A stretch of 49,975 nt of DNA from positions 1 to 49,975 of the forward strand of contig JAADGV010000043.1 in assembly GCA_013152205.1 (NCBI GenBank). Direction: 5' to 3'. Positions 25,582 to 34,216 of this stretch are shown in pieces. A program made the position numbers and the translations under genes. The notes beneath the pieces are model-generated. The model was given only the letters and a program-made list of their open reading frames with translations. It did no database searches and was not told the DNA's origin. Source of the stretch: Planctomycetota bacterium (lineage in GTDB: Bacteria > Planctomycetota > Planctomycetia > Pirellulales > Lacipirellulaceae). Within the stretch, counting starts at the first letter, position 1; each line of letters begins with the position of its first letter.

Positions 25582-28500
25582 ATGAAGGCGGTTGCTGTCG
25601 GTACGCATATTGTCGGAACTCTTTTACTTGGCCTACTTGCTGTGACGTGGGCTGTTGGTCAGGAGCAATCGGGCCAGAAGCAAGCCTCGCAGGCTCAGTC
25701 TCAGCGTTCGCAATCGGTCAACCCGCGTTGGATTTGGACGCCTAGCCAAACTAAAAACGAAGTACCGGTTGGCGAATGCTATTTTCGAAAATCGTTTAAT
25801 CTGGGTACTCCCGAGGTGGGCGAAGTTCAAATTACGGCCGACAATCAGTTCGAGCTTTTCGTCAATGGCCAACCGGTGGGGCAAGGGCAAGACTGGCGAA
25901 AAATGCAGACCTATGATATCGCCAAATTCCTGCAAAAGGGCCGCAACTCGATTGCTGTGCGAGTTGCTAATATCGACGAAGGCTCTGCCGGCTTGGCGGC
26001 TTTTGTACTCGTTAAAGAGCAAGGTGGCACGTTCGAGAGCCACTCGACCAACGGGTCGTGGAAGACTAGCATCCGCCGCTACCAAGGTTGGACTTCTGCC
26101 GATTTTCCTGATGGCGAATGGATCAACGCGAAAAGCTATGGTGAACTCGGCGCTACTCTTCCCTGGGGCGACGAAGTTATCTTAGCCGATCGGGGGCGGC
26201 GATTTGAAATTGGGCAAGACTTTACCGTCGAGCACCTTTTGCGCGATCACGAAGTTGGCTCGTTGATCGCGATGACATTCGACTCGCAAGGTAATATCCT
26301 CGCCTCGCAAGAAGGCGGGTTCCTGATTAAAATCACCGATACGGATAACAACGGTACGCACGATACGGTCAACGTCTTCTCCGATCAAATCAAAAACACG
26401 CAGGGGATTCTTGCGCTCGGCACTCGGGTTTTTGCCGTGGGCGATGGGCCCGAAGGCTCGGCCCTCTATCGTCTTCGGGATGCCAACCGCGATGGTGTGG
26501 CTGACGAAATCAAAGCCATCTTGCCTTTCCGGGGGTCGAAGGGCGAACATGGGCCTCACGCCGTGCGAATGGGGCCGGATGGGTTGCTCTACGTCGTTGT
26601 TGGCAATCATGCCCGTGTTGGTAAAAAATCGTCGCCTCGTAGCCCCTATCACAATGGCTACGAGGGCGATCTTGTGAAACCGCGGCAAGAAGATCCGCGG
26701 GGCCATGCGGTCGGCATACCCGCCCCTGGTGGCACCGTATTTCGCACCGATACGAACGGCAGTTTTGTCGAACTAATCGCGGGCGGTTTGCGCAACTCTT
26801 ACGACATCGCGTTTAATGCGGATGGCGAGCTATTTGCTTATGATGCGGACATGGAATGGGATACGGGTGCCCCTTGGTATCGGCCCACTCGGATCAACCA
26901 CATCACCCCGGGCGCCGAACTTGGTTGGCGTAGCGGCTGGGCGAAGTGGCCTGACTATTACATTGACAGCCTGCCAGCCACGCTCAACATTGGTCCTGGC
27001 TCGCCTACGGGGCTGGAGTTTTATAACCATACGGCCTTTCCGAAAGAGTATCGCGGTGCGTTGTTTGGCTGTGATTGGGCTACTGGGCGAATTCATTGTG
27101 TGAAACTGAAGCGTAACGGTGCGTCGTACGATGCCAGTAGCGAAGTCTTTCTCGAAGGCCGACCGCTGAATGCGACCGATTTGGCCGTCGGCCCTGATGG
27201 GGCTCTCTACTTTTCGACCGGCGGGCGTGGCACCGATGGGGGGATTTATCGTGTGCGTTGGACCGGCAAACCGACTGAAGAAGTCGCCCGATCGCAACGA
27301 GGCATCGAGCGCGTTCTGCGGCAACCGCAAATTGAATCGGACTGGGCTCGCGCTGAAATCGCTAAGGTGAAAAAACAACTGGGCAGCGATTGGGGGGAAT
27401 CGATCGAAGCTGTCGCTCGTGATAAGAATCGCGATGTGGCTGATCGGGTGCAAGCGCTCAACGTGATGGTCTACTTCGGTCCGCGCCCCTCGGAAGCGTT
27501 GCTTGTCGAGCTTTCCAAAGAAAAAAATACTGACCTGCGTGCTCAGGCCGCGCGGCTGATGTTTATGGTGGTTACCCCGGGGGTCCAGAACCGGCTAGTC
27601 GCGCTTTTGAACGACCAAGATGCGATTGTCCGGCGTATTGCCTGCGAGACTCTCACTCGGCAGGCCGCACAAACGCCGGTCGAAAGCTTGGTGAAACTTC
27701 TTGGTGATAAGGACGAGTATGTCGCGTTTGCCGCTAGGCGTGCTTTGGAGCAAATGCCGGTCGGCAATTGGGCCGATGCTGTGCTTCGCGACGAGCGTCC
27801 ACAGGCTTTTCTTCGCGGCTGTGTTTCGCTGTTGGCGACCAACGGCTCGGCAGCTTCGCAGGTGCTTGGGCGTTGTCAGAAATTGGCCGCTGATTACCAA
27901 GCTGATGGGAACTCTTCGCTAACTGCTGGCGAGTTTGTTGACTTGTTGCGGGTTGTGCAGTTGGCACTGCTCCACGGCGACGTCACCGCGCAGCAGGCCC
28001 CCTCGTTGGGCCAATTGCTGCTAGAAAAATATCCGAGTGGCAATCGACGTTCGGACCGCGAATTGGTACGCCTGCTGACCTACCTACAAGTTCCAGGCGC
28101 TGCCGAAAAATTCGCTGCCCAATTGCAACAAGAGATTCCGGCGACCGACAAGCTGCATCTGGGCGCTTACGCCTCGCGTCTCAAGGCGGGTTGGGAAACC
28201 AAAACCAAGCTCACGCTGCTTCAATACTACGAGGACGCGCGTGCGCTCGACGGTGGGTACAGTGTTAGTGCCTATGTCGAAAATTTTGCCCGCGATTTCT
28301 TTACGCGGCTCACGTTGGCCGAACGTCGCCATATTCTGAAGGCCGGCGATCGCTGGCCGAGTTCGGCACTCTCGGTTCTTGCCAAGCTGCCGGACGATCC
28401 GGATTCCGAGATTCTTGCGGAGCTTCGCAAACTTGATGTCCGAATCCGTCCGCTTTGCAAAAAAAGCGACACTTTTCGCCGTCTGCGCGTGGGCATATTG

Positions 28501-29433
28501 GCCACGCTCGGACGTTTTGGCGACCAAGCCTCGCTCGAACATCTATATACCGTTTACCACGATGAACCGGAGCAGCGCGATGTCGTAGCGATGAGCCTTA
28601 CGCAACACCCCGAGGGTGAAAGTTGGTCGTATCTGATCGATGCCCTTAAAACGGCTGAAAATCAATCGGCACGTAGCATCCTTGTTGCATTGGCGAAAGT
28701 TCCTCAACGTCCGCGTCAGCACGATGCCTATCGTCAGGTCATTTTGCAAGGACTTCGACTTGGTGAGAACGGTGCTCCCGAATCGCTCGACTTGCTTAGC
28801 TATTGGACCGGCCAAGCGACCTCTGGCTCCAGCGAAAACTGGCAACAACGGCTCGTGGCATGGCAACAATGGTACACCAAGCAATTTCCCGAAGCCCCGC
28901 CAGCCACGCTGCCTGCCGATTCGGGTAAAGACAAGTGGAGCTACGACGAGTTGCTTGCCTATCTGAGCAGTTCGTCTGCGCAGGCGGGCGATGTTCATCG
29001 TGGCCAACAGGCGTTTGCGACGGCCCAATGTGTCAAATGTCATCGTTTCGGGGGGCAAGGCGAGGCGATTGGCCCCGATCTTACCACGGTAGTAAAGCGA
29101 TTCCAAAAGAAAGAACTTCTCGAATCGATCGTCTACCCTTCGCACGTCGTCTCCGACCAGTATGCAAGCCAAACGATTGTGTCCAACGGGCGAACGTACC
29201 TGGGCATGGTCGTTCCTCGTGGGCAGGAAGGCATTACCCTGCTGCTCTCGACGGGTGAAAAAATCGATCTTGCCCACGAAGACATCGACGAGATCAAAGC
29301 CAGCTCTGCCTCGGCCATGCCCACGGGTTTGTTGAATGCTTTGTCGCTTGAACAGGTGGCTGATTTGTTTGCGTACCTGGGGCAGGAGGTTCAATCGGAG
29401 GTTGCTCGGAAGGGACAGGCGGGGAAACGCTAG
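25582..29433 (+). CDS. Secreted PVC-type dehydrogenase-like protein with HEAT repeats and c-type heme motif
   Basis: The 1283-residue exported protein has a signal peptide (about 1-26, HIVGTLLLGLLAVTWAVGQ). A beta-sandwich lies at about 48-190 (CYFRKSFNLGTPEVGEVQIT...), and a six-bladed propeller of the PVC membrane-bound dehydrogenase type at about 205-560 (GPHAVRMGPDGLLYVVVGNH, NSYDIAFNADGELFAYDADM). Helical HEAT-like repeats span about 570-1080. Near residue 1149 CVKCH binds a c-type heme, followed by IGPDLTTV and the SIVYPSHVVSDQY motif. It probably oxidises a sugar or alcohol in the periplasm; the substrate is unknown. The start is ATG 25582, with GAGG five bases upstream. The stop codon TAG (29431-29433) lies inside the terminus of a MITE. 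Confidence 0.88.
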   Translation: MKAVAVGTHIVGTLLLGLLAVTWAVGQEQSGQKQASQAQSQRSQSVNPRWIWTPSQTKNEVPVGECYFRKSFNLGTPEVGEVQITADNQFELFVNGQPVGQGQDWRKMQTYDIAKFLQKGRNSIAVRVANIDEGSAGLAAFVLVKEQGGTFESHSTNGSWKTSIRRYQGWTSADFPDGEWINAKSYGELGATLPWGDEVILADRGRRFEIGQDFTVEHLLRDHEVGSLIAMTFDSQGNILASQEGGFLIKITDTDNNGTHDTVNVFSDQIKNTQGILALGTRVFAVGDGPEGSALYRLRDANRDGVADEIKAILPFRGSKGEHGPHAVRMGPDGLLYVVVGNHARVGKKSSPRSPYHNGYEGDLVKPRQEDPRGHAVGIPAPGGTVFRTDTNGSFVELIAGGLRNSYDIAFNADGELFAYDADMEWDTGAPWYRPTRINHITPGAELGWRSGWAKWPDYYIDSLPATLNIGPGSPTGLEFYNHTAFPKEYRGALFGCDWATGRIHCVKLKRNGASYDASSEVFLEGRPLNATDLAVGPDGALYFSTGGRGTDGGIYRVRWTGKPTEEVARSQRGIERVLRQPQIESDWARAEIAKVKKQLGSDWGESIEAVARDKNRDVADRVQALNVMVYFGPRPSEALLVELSKEKNTDLRAQAARLMFMVVTPGVQNRLVALLNDQDAIVRRIACETLTRQAAQTPVESLVKLLGDKDEYVAFAARRALEQMPVGNWADAVLRDERPQAFLRGCVSLLATNGSAASQVLGRCQKLAADYQADGNSSLTAGEFVDLLRVVQLALLHGDVTAQQAPSLGQLLLEKYPSGNRRSDRELVRLLTYLQVPGAAEKFAAQLQQEIPATDKLHLGAYASRLKAGWETKTKLTLLQYYEDARALDGGYSVSAYVENFARDFFTRLTLAERRHILKAGDRWPSSALSVLAKLPDDPDSEILAELRKLDVRIRPLCKKSDTFRRLRVGILATLGRFGDQASLEHLYTVYHDEPEQRDVVAMSLTQHPEGESWSYLIDALKTAENQSARSILVALAKVPQRPRQHDAYRQVILQGLRLGENGAPESLDLLSYWTGQATSGSSENWQQRLVAWQQWYTKQFPEAPPATLPADSGKDKWSYDELLAYLSSSSAQAGDVHRGQQAFATAQCVKCHRFGGQGEAIGPDLTTVVKRFQKKELLESIVYPSHVVSDQYASQTIVSNGRTYLGMVVPRGQEGITLLLSTGEKIDLAHEDIDEIKASSASAMPTGLLNALSLEQVADLFAYLGQEVQSEVARKGQAGKR

Positions 29434-29659
29434 TACTACATCGCAGGGTCAAGTTAACCACAACGACACAACGACCACGACGTAAGTCTAGTATGGGACA
29501 TTCAATTCGCCCCCAACCCATTCAAAGGGAAGAGATTTTTTAGAGAAACAACACTTGTGGAATTTTGGTAGGTCACGGATCGTGAAAATATCGAAAATTC
29601 AGTCTTTATTCGTCGTGTCCGTTGTGTCGTTGTGGTTCAACCTTGCGCAGTTGTACTAG
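29430..29659. mobile_element. MITE-like element, copy 1 (230 bases)
   Basis: The left end CTAGTACTACATCGCAGGGT, then CAAGTTAACCACAACGACAC, is mirrored by GTTGTGTCGTTGTGGTTCAA, then CCTTGCGCAGTTGTACTAG at the right. This gives imperfect inverted termini of about 40 bases. A nearly identical copy lies at 42199-42429. It has no transposase and no convincing gene. It overlaps the stop codon of the dehydrogenase-like gene. Confidence 0.8.
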
Positions 29660-29674
29660 AGCGTGTTGCTTTTG

Positions 29675-29717
29675 TGTTTCTGGTGGGTTCGGCCAGAATG
29701 GCCGGGCTATGGGGGGT
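29675..29717. repeat. Repeat family G copy
   Basis: TTCGGCCAGAATGGCCGGGC with TATGGGGGG sits between the MITE and the end of rlmN, in the same position relative to a minus-strand stop as the copy at 21865-21901. Confidence 0.55.
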
Positions 29718-29744
29718 AATGACTCTTGGGAACGTGAGTTGGCG

Positions 29745-30785
29745 CTAACTTTGCTGAGTGGCTTGCGAGCGGCGTAGTTGTCCGCAGGCGGCGTCGATAT
29801 CGTCGCCCTTTCGGTGTCGGAAACGGACTCGGACGCCGCTGGCTTCGAGGATCGCACGAAACTGCTGCTGGCGTTCTGCCGTGGGGGTTCGGAAGGGCAG
29901 CCCTGAGACGGGGTTGTAGGGGATGACGTTCAACAACGCTTCGCGTCCGGCGAGCATCTTGGCCAATTGCCCGGCATGTTTTGGTTCGTCGTTGATGTCG
30001 GCCAGCAAGACATACTCAAACGTGAGTCGTCTCCCTGAGGAGTTGAAGTAGTTGTCGGCTGCTTGCAAGATCGCGGCCATGCCGATACGTCGATTGACGG
30101 GGACCAGGCGGTCGCGAATTTCGTCGTTCGGAGCGTGCAGCGAGATGGCTAGCCGGTAGTGAGAGTTCATGCTGGCGAGCCGATCGATGGCCTTGGGCAA
30201 CCCGACGGTAGAGATGGTGATTCGGCGGGCGCTGATGTCTAGCCCCTCGGGCCGGTGCGCTTGTTCGAGGGCGGGCAGCAGGGCATCTAAATTGGCAAGT
30301 GGTTCGCCGACGCCCATCACCACGATGTGGCTAAGACGTTCGTCGTCGTCGAGCAATAGCTGTAGGCGGAGCATCTGTTCGACGATTTCGCCGCTGGTGA
30401 GATTTCGATCCACGCCATCAAGGCCGCTGGCACAGAAGACGCAGCCCATGCCGCAGCCCACTTGCGTGCTGACGCAGATCGTACGGCGGACGCGGTCGCG
30501 GAGCAGAACGCATTCGACTTGGCCACCGTCGGCCAAACCAAGCAATAGCTTTTCGGTGCCGTCCACAGATTTGTTGTGGCGAACGATTTTGGTCGACCAG
30601 ATTTGAAGTTCGTCGGCCAATTCGCTGCGCAACGTCTTCGGAAGATTGGTCATCGCCTGCCAATCGGCGGCACGTTTTTTGAAAAGCCACTCGCGGATTT
30701 GGCGCGCGCGAAAGCGAGGCAGGCTGCGGCTGTTGCAGTAGGCGTCTAAAGTCTCGTCGATATTCGCGAGTAGGTGATCAGGCAC
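29745..30785 (-). CDS. rlmN: 23S rRNA/tRNA adenine-C2 methyltransferase
   Basis: The 346-residue radical-SAM enzyme methylates C2 of A2503 in 23S rRNA and A37 in some tRNAs. CGMGCVFC places the cluster cysteines at C111, C115 and C118. The methyl-carrier cysteine is in DIDAACGQL (C334), matching C355 of the E. coli enzyme; VVMGVGEPLAN is the conserved SAM-binding block. The start is GTG 30785, because an upstream ATG is out of frame. It is flanked by repeats on both sides, so it is probably transcribed alone. Confidence 0.95.
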   Translation of the reverse strand: MPDHLLANIDETLDAYCNSRSLPRFRARQIREWLFKKRAADWQAMTNLPKTLRSELADELQIWSTKIVRHNKSVDGTEKLLLGLADGGQVECVLLRDRVRRTICVSTQVGCGMGCVFCASGLDGVDRNLTSGEIVEQMLRLQLLLDDDERLSHIVVMGVGEPLANLDALLPALEQAHRPEGLDISARRITISTVGLPKAIDRLASMNSHYRLAISLHAPNDEIRDRLVPVNRRIGMAAILQAADNYFNSSGRRLTFEYVLLADINDEPKHAGQLAKMLAGREALLNVIPYNPVSGLPFRTPTAERQQQFRAILEASGVRVRFRHRKGDDIDAACGQLRRSQATQQS

Positions 30786-30831
30786 GTCTGTCGCCGAACA
30801 TGGTTAACTGAAATAAACAACCGCGAATTTC

Positions 30832-30972
30832 TTGAGTGCTTTGGCAGACCTGTATTGACGGGTTCGGTTGGGTGCCACTGTCTGGCTTGTCCAGCAGTGG
30901 AACCCTGGTATCCGCTTCACACTGCTGGACGAGCCAGCAGTGGCACCCATCAACTGACGGCTGATAAAAGCA
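30832..30972. repeat. Repeat family B, copy 3
   Basis: GGGTGCCACTGTCTGGCTTG ... GCCAGCAGTGGCACCC forms the core palindrome. An outer pair AGTGCTTTGG and AAAAGCACT encloses it, ending at the stop codon of sppA. It fills almost the entire gap between rlmN and sppA. Confidence 0.65.
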
Positions 30973-32067
30973 CTAGGGCTTGGAGTTGGATAGGATCGAG
31001 GGAAGCCAAGTGCAAAGGTAATAGGCACGCGGGGAAGCCAAGTCGAGGAAGCCTTGCAGGTCGGAATTCAGCAGGCTGCTCTGGTTGGCCTTCGAGCTAA
31101 GCAACGTGCTAAGCGACGTGGGTGGTTCTTCGTAGCGGACGCAACGTAGAGTCTCTGGGTCTCGATTGGCCAATTTGGCGGCCCGTTTGACCGCGTCTTC
31201 GATGAAGCCGATTTTGTCGACCAGCCCGTATTCTAACGCTTGGCTGGCGGTGAAGATTTGGCCCGTGGCAATCTTGTTGAGAGCTTCTTCGTCATTGCGT
31301 AGATCGGGTCGGCCCGAGCGAACGATGTCTTTGAAGCGAGCAAAGCTTTGGTCGACAAGTTCTTGAAAGAGGGTGCGTTCTTCGGCACGCTCTTCTTCGT
31401 TCAGGGTGCGAGTCGGGCTTCCCATGAGTTTGTACTTGTGGCTGGCGATCGAATCGTCTTTGATGTCGTAACTTGCTAGCAAGCCTGAGAGATCGTAGTG
31501 CGGGATGACCACGCCGATCGAGCCGGTCCAGGTGGTGGGTTCTGCGAAGATGGCGTCTGGGTTGTCGCCGACCGCCATGGCGATGTAGTAACCGCCGCTG
31601 GCGCACATGCTTCCCATGCTGACGACCAGAGGAAGTTCGCGATCTTTACACAACTTGCGGACGTGGTGGTAAAGATAGTCGCTGCCGGTGACGGTGCCGC
31701 CGGGCGAGTCGATGCGGAGTACGATGGCGACGACGTCTTTGTCTTTGCGGACGCTGTCGAGCTGTTTTTTGACAAAACCGTTGCCTTCCATGATCGTGCC
31801 GGAGACCGTAACGATGGCAACTTTGTCAGTGGCTTCTGCACTGAGCGAGTGGAATTTTTCTTGGGGGCCGCCAGGAGAATTGAAATAGCTCTGGTAGCTG
31901 CTGACGAGTCCGAAAATGCTCATGACGGCGAATGCCAGCAGCATGAGAATGAATTTTCCGTAGCGGCCAAAGGCGGTAACCTGCTGCTGCACCACGATTT
32001 GCGGGGCTGGTGGCGAAGCGGCACCAGAGTAAGGGGGTTCGCCGGCGGGTGGAGGGGTCGTGGACAT
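30973..32067 (-). CDS. sppA: Signal peptide peptidase SppA, S49 family
   Basis: The 364-residue membrane-anchored serine protease removes remnant signal peptides. A Pro-rich cytoplasmic N-terminus (1-30) precedes one membrane span (about 38-58). The S49 core has RIDSPGGTVTGSD, the nucleophile S157 in SMGSMCASGGYYIA, the TGSIGVV block, and a lysine in HKYKLMGSP (K213, or K211) that would complete the Ser/Lys dyad. The length suits the short single-domain class. The start is ATG 32067. A family B palindrome lies directly at its 3' end. Confidence 0.93.
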   Translation of the reverse strand: MSTTPPPAGEPPYSGAASPPAPQIVVQQQVTAFGRYGKFILMLLAFAVMSIFGLVSSYQSYFNSPGGPQEKFHSLSAEATDKVAIVTVSGTIMEGNGFVKKQLDSVRKDKDVVAIVLRIDSPGGTVTGSDYLYHHVRKLCKDRELPLVVSMGSMCASGGYYIAMAVGDNPDAIFAEPTTWTGSIGVVIPHYDLSGLLASYDIKDDSIASHKYKLMGSPTRTLNEEERAEERTLFQELVDQSFARFKDIVRSGRPDLRNDEEALNKIATGQIFTASQALEYGLVDKIGFIEDAVKRAAKLANRDPETLRCVRYEEPPTSLSTLLSSKANQSSLLNSDLQGFLDLASPRAYYLCTWLPSILSNSKP

Positions 32068-32281
32068 CGGAGCGCTCCGGTTGAGCCAAAGTAAAAAAGG
32101 GAAGGTAATCTGGTAGCAAAAGCAAGTGCTGGCACCGATGCCACCTTGCCTATTGTGCAGGACGATTGTGGCCGAGCCGCCGAGTAGGCAGCCGGTTGGC
32201 CGGTCCTCATTCTACTGGACTGGCGGTTAAGGACAACGACGCCTGGCGTTGTTTGTGGGGACCATCCCCCCTTGCAGGCTG

Positions 32282-32335
32282 GCCCGACACGCTGGCGAAG
32301 GAATTTACGCGAAATCCCTCGCTAGCGCGTCGGGC
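32282..32335. repeat. Large hairpin GCCCGACxCGCTxGCGAxGGAxTTT
   Basis: The arms GCCCGACACGCTGGCGAAGG and CCCTCGCTAGCGCGTCGGGC, with AATTT/AAAT inside, form a stem of about 24 bp around a five-base loop. It is in the divergent gap between sppA and the TIM-barrel gene. Only one copy was seen here. Confidence 0.6.
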
Positions 32336-32361
32336 TGGTGAATTCACCATAATTCTCGGGT

Positions 32362-32403
32362 TCGACCGCAACTTCTGCCTGCGGCTAGCATGACTTTGCC
32401 AGG
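32362..32403 (-). repeat. Half copy of repeat family A, minus orientation
   Basis: Read on the minus strand it gives GCAAAGTCATGCTAGCCGCA, then GGCAGAAGTTGCGGTCGAA, the left arm of family A only. The right arm is absent here, but a right-arm-only copy occurs after the next gene at 33282. Confidence 0.6.
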
Positions 32404-32511
32404 GCGCTGGGGCGTGGTGTTGCCTCGTTGCCCATCTTGCCGCTACAGTAGACGTGTGCCTGTTTGGGGTAGAAGAAGGTTCTTGTGAGATTGTGTGAAA
32501 GGAGCAGGGGT

Positions 32512-33264
32512 TTGTTAGTTTGTGCGTCGATTGAGTGTTTTCCGGGTAGCCCGAAGGAAGAGATTTTGCCGTTGTTGGTGGACCTCGAATATACGGCCAT
32601 TGAGGTGCCAATTCACGAGGGAGGGTTCACCTGGGTGCGTCCGTCGGAGGTTCTCTCTGACCCCGAACAGGCGTTAGAAATTTGCCGCGGGACAAATCGC
32701 CTGACGATTGCAGCCTTGAGCGTCGATCATCCGACTGAGGGCGAGCAGTATTTTGAAGAATTTGCCGCCTGTTGCCGGATGGCGAAGTCGCTGAAAGTGG
32801 TGCCCTTGGTGGTTCCTGCCGCCGAGTTAGGGACTCCATTCAACGCGGAGATCGAGCGATTGCGCGAGCTGGTACGGATCGCCTCGTTCGAAGGTTGTCT
32901 GGTGGCGATGAAGACACAGGTCGGCTGCATGACCGAAGACCCAGACACGGCGACGGTGCTCTGCGACAACGTCAAAGGATTGGGACTGTCGCTTGACCCG
33001 AGCCACTACATCACAGGCCCCCGCCAAGGCCGGGATTTTTCGAAGGTGATGCCCTACGTGCTGCACGTTCAACTGCGCGATTCGACCAAAAGCGAATTGC
33101 AAGTGCGAGTTGGACAAGGCGAGGTCGACTACGGTCGACTGGTTAGCCAGTTATTGAACGAGAATTACAAGCGAGCGTTATCGGTGCAAGTGCTGCCAAC
33201 CGAAGGCCTAGAACACCGTGCCGAGCTACGAAAAATGCGCCTGCTGCTCGAAAGTCTGCTGTAA
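32512..33264 (+). CDS. Sugar phosphate isomerase/epimerase-like TIM-barrel protein
   Basis: The 250-residue protein of the AP-endonuclease-2/xylose isomerase-like TIM-barrel group has an N-terminus MLVCASIECFPGSPKEE, a strand with TAIEVPIHEGG, and a late LSLDPSHYITGP followed by VLHVQLRD. These carry the usual metal-ligand acidic and histidine residues. The substrate is unknown. The start is TTG 32512, with AAGGAG about seven bases upstream, which restores the family N-terminus; GTG 32485 would add nine unlikely residues. It has its own terminator. Confidence 0.82.
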   Translation: MLVCASIECFPGSPKEEILPLLVDLEYTAIEVPIHEGGFTWVRPSEVLSDPEQALEICRGTNRLTIAALSVDHPTEGEQYFEEFAACCRMAKSLKVVPLVVPAAELGTPFNAEIERLRELVRIASFEGCLVAMKTQVGCMTEDPDTATVLCDNVKGLGLSLDPSHYITGPRQGRDFSKVMPYVLHVQLRDSTKSELQVRVGQGEVDYGRLVSQLLNENYKRALSVQVLPTEGLEHRAELRKMRLLLESLL

Positions 33265-33281
33265 AGCTGCCGAGGCTAGAA

Positions 33282-33330
33282 AAACTGCGGCTTCCGCCCG
33301 CAGCTATAATGGGATCTGTGACTTTTCGGT
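33282..33330 (+). repeat. Half copy of repeat family A (right arm)
   Basis: AAACTGCGGCTTCCGCCCGC, then AGCTATAATGGGATCTGTGACTTTT in pieces, matches the right arm of the complete copies. Together with the left arm at 32362-32403 it brackets the TIM-barrel gene in opposite orientation. Confidence 0.6.
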
Positions 33331-33364
33331 TCTCCTGCTGAGCGGGGCTGTTTCTCCCTAGTGG

Positions 33365-33418
33365 CCCACCGTCCTAAGAACGTCCGGCGAAACTTTACGC
33401 CGATGGCGGGGTTTTTTT
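33365..33418 (+). terminator. Intrinsic terminator after the TIM-barrel gene
   Basis: CCCACCGTC pairs with GATGGCGGG around an inner CGGCG/CGCCG stem. A run of seven T follows at 33412-33418. Confidence 0.68.
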
Positions 33419-33486
33419 ATTGCGGAGACGAGTTCTCTGGTTTGCGTCGCGGGTAGACTGAGGGGGCAAAGTTCGCCAAGCTATAT

Positions 33487-33565
33487 AGCCCGGTCGTCCT
33501 GGCCGGAAACACTAGTGCTTTGTCAAATCCTAATTTACAATACGGACAAAGCACTCGGCTAGCGT
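33487..33565. repeat. Reversed family G copy and a CTAG-bounded hairpin
   Basis: CCCGGTCGTCCTGGCCGGAA (33487-33510) is family G in reverse. It is followed by AGTGCTTTGTC and its mirror GGACAAAGCACT, flanked by CTAG on both sides. The second hairpin ends about 25 bases before the sigma-factor start. Confidence 0.55.
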
Positions 33566-33589
33566 AGGGATACCTCGCGGAGACAACGG

Positions 33590-34210
33590 TTGGCCATCAG
33601 CGATTCTACGGCTCAGAGATATACGGCGCAAGACCCGGATGTGCGTCTGATGCTATTGGTGCGCGACGACGATGCGGCTGCGTTTGAAGATTTGATGAAC
33701 CGATACCAAAATCGGGTGGTGTCGTTGATGGTGCATTTGGTGGGCCATCGCGACATGGCAGAAGACTTGGCTCAGGAGGTGTTTCTGCGAGTCTATCGGG
33801 CACGAGGCCGCTATGTGCCGGGGGCGAAGTTTTCGACGTGGTTATACACAATTGCCCACAACGTGGCCTCCAACGCGCTGCGCGGGTTGTCGCGACGGCG
33901 TGAAGTGAATCTGGTGAATCGGGAGAGTGGAGAGTTCACGGGCAACCCGATGGATGCGAAGGCCTTGGCGGCCAGTGGCTTGATGCCGACACGGCAGCTC
34001 GACAAGGCAGAGCTTCAAGATGTCGTGAAGCTGGCCATCGCGGCTTTGAACGAGCGGCAACGGATTGCCGTGTTGCTGAATAAGTTCGAGCATTTGAGCT
34101 ACGAAGAGATCGCCGAGGTGATGCAGCTAAGCCCGTCGGCGGTGAAGTCGTTGTTGTCTCGGGCCCGATCGAATTTGCGAGATGTGTTAGATCCTTACCT
34201 ACAGCAGTAG
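33590..34210 (+). CDS. ECF sigma factor, RpoE-like
   Basis: The 206-residue sigma factor has region 2 at about 28-95 (FEDLMNRYQNRVVSLMVHLV, MAEDLAQEVFLRVYR, FSTWLYTIAHNVASNALR) and region 4 at about 145-200 (LSYEEIAEVMQLSPSAVKSL). The start is TTG 33590, with GCGGAG about eight bases upstream. It ends six bases before an anti-sigma-like gene, which points to translational coupling and a sigma/anti-sigma pair. Confidence 0.93.
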   Translation: MAISDSTAQRYTAQDPDVRLMLLVRDDDAAAFEDLMNRYQNRVVSLMVHLVGHRDMAEDLAQEVFLRVYRARGRYVPGAKFSTWLYTIAHNVASNALRGLSRRREVNLVNRESGEFTGNPMDAKALAASGLMPTRQLDKAELQDVVKLAIAALNERQRIAVLLNKFEHLSYEEIAEVMQLSPSAVKSLLSRARSNLRDVLDPYLQQ

Positions 34211-34216
34211 TGGTCC

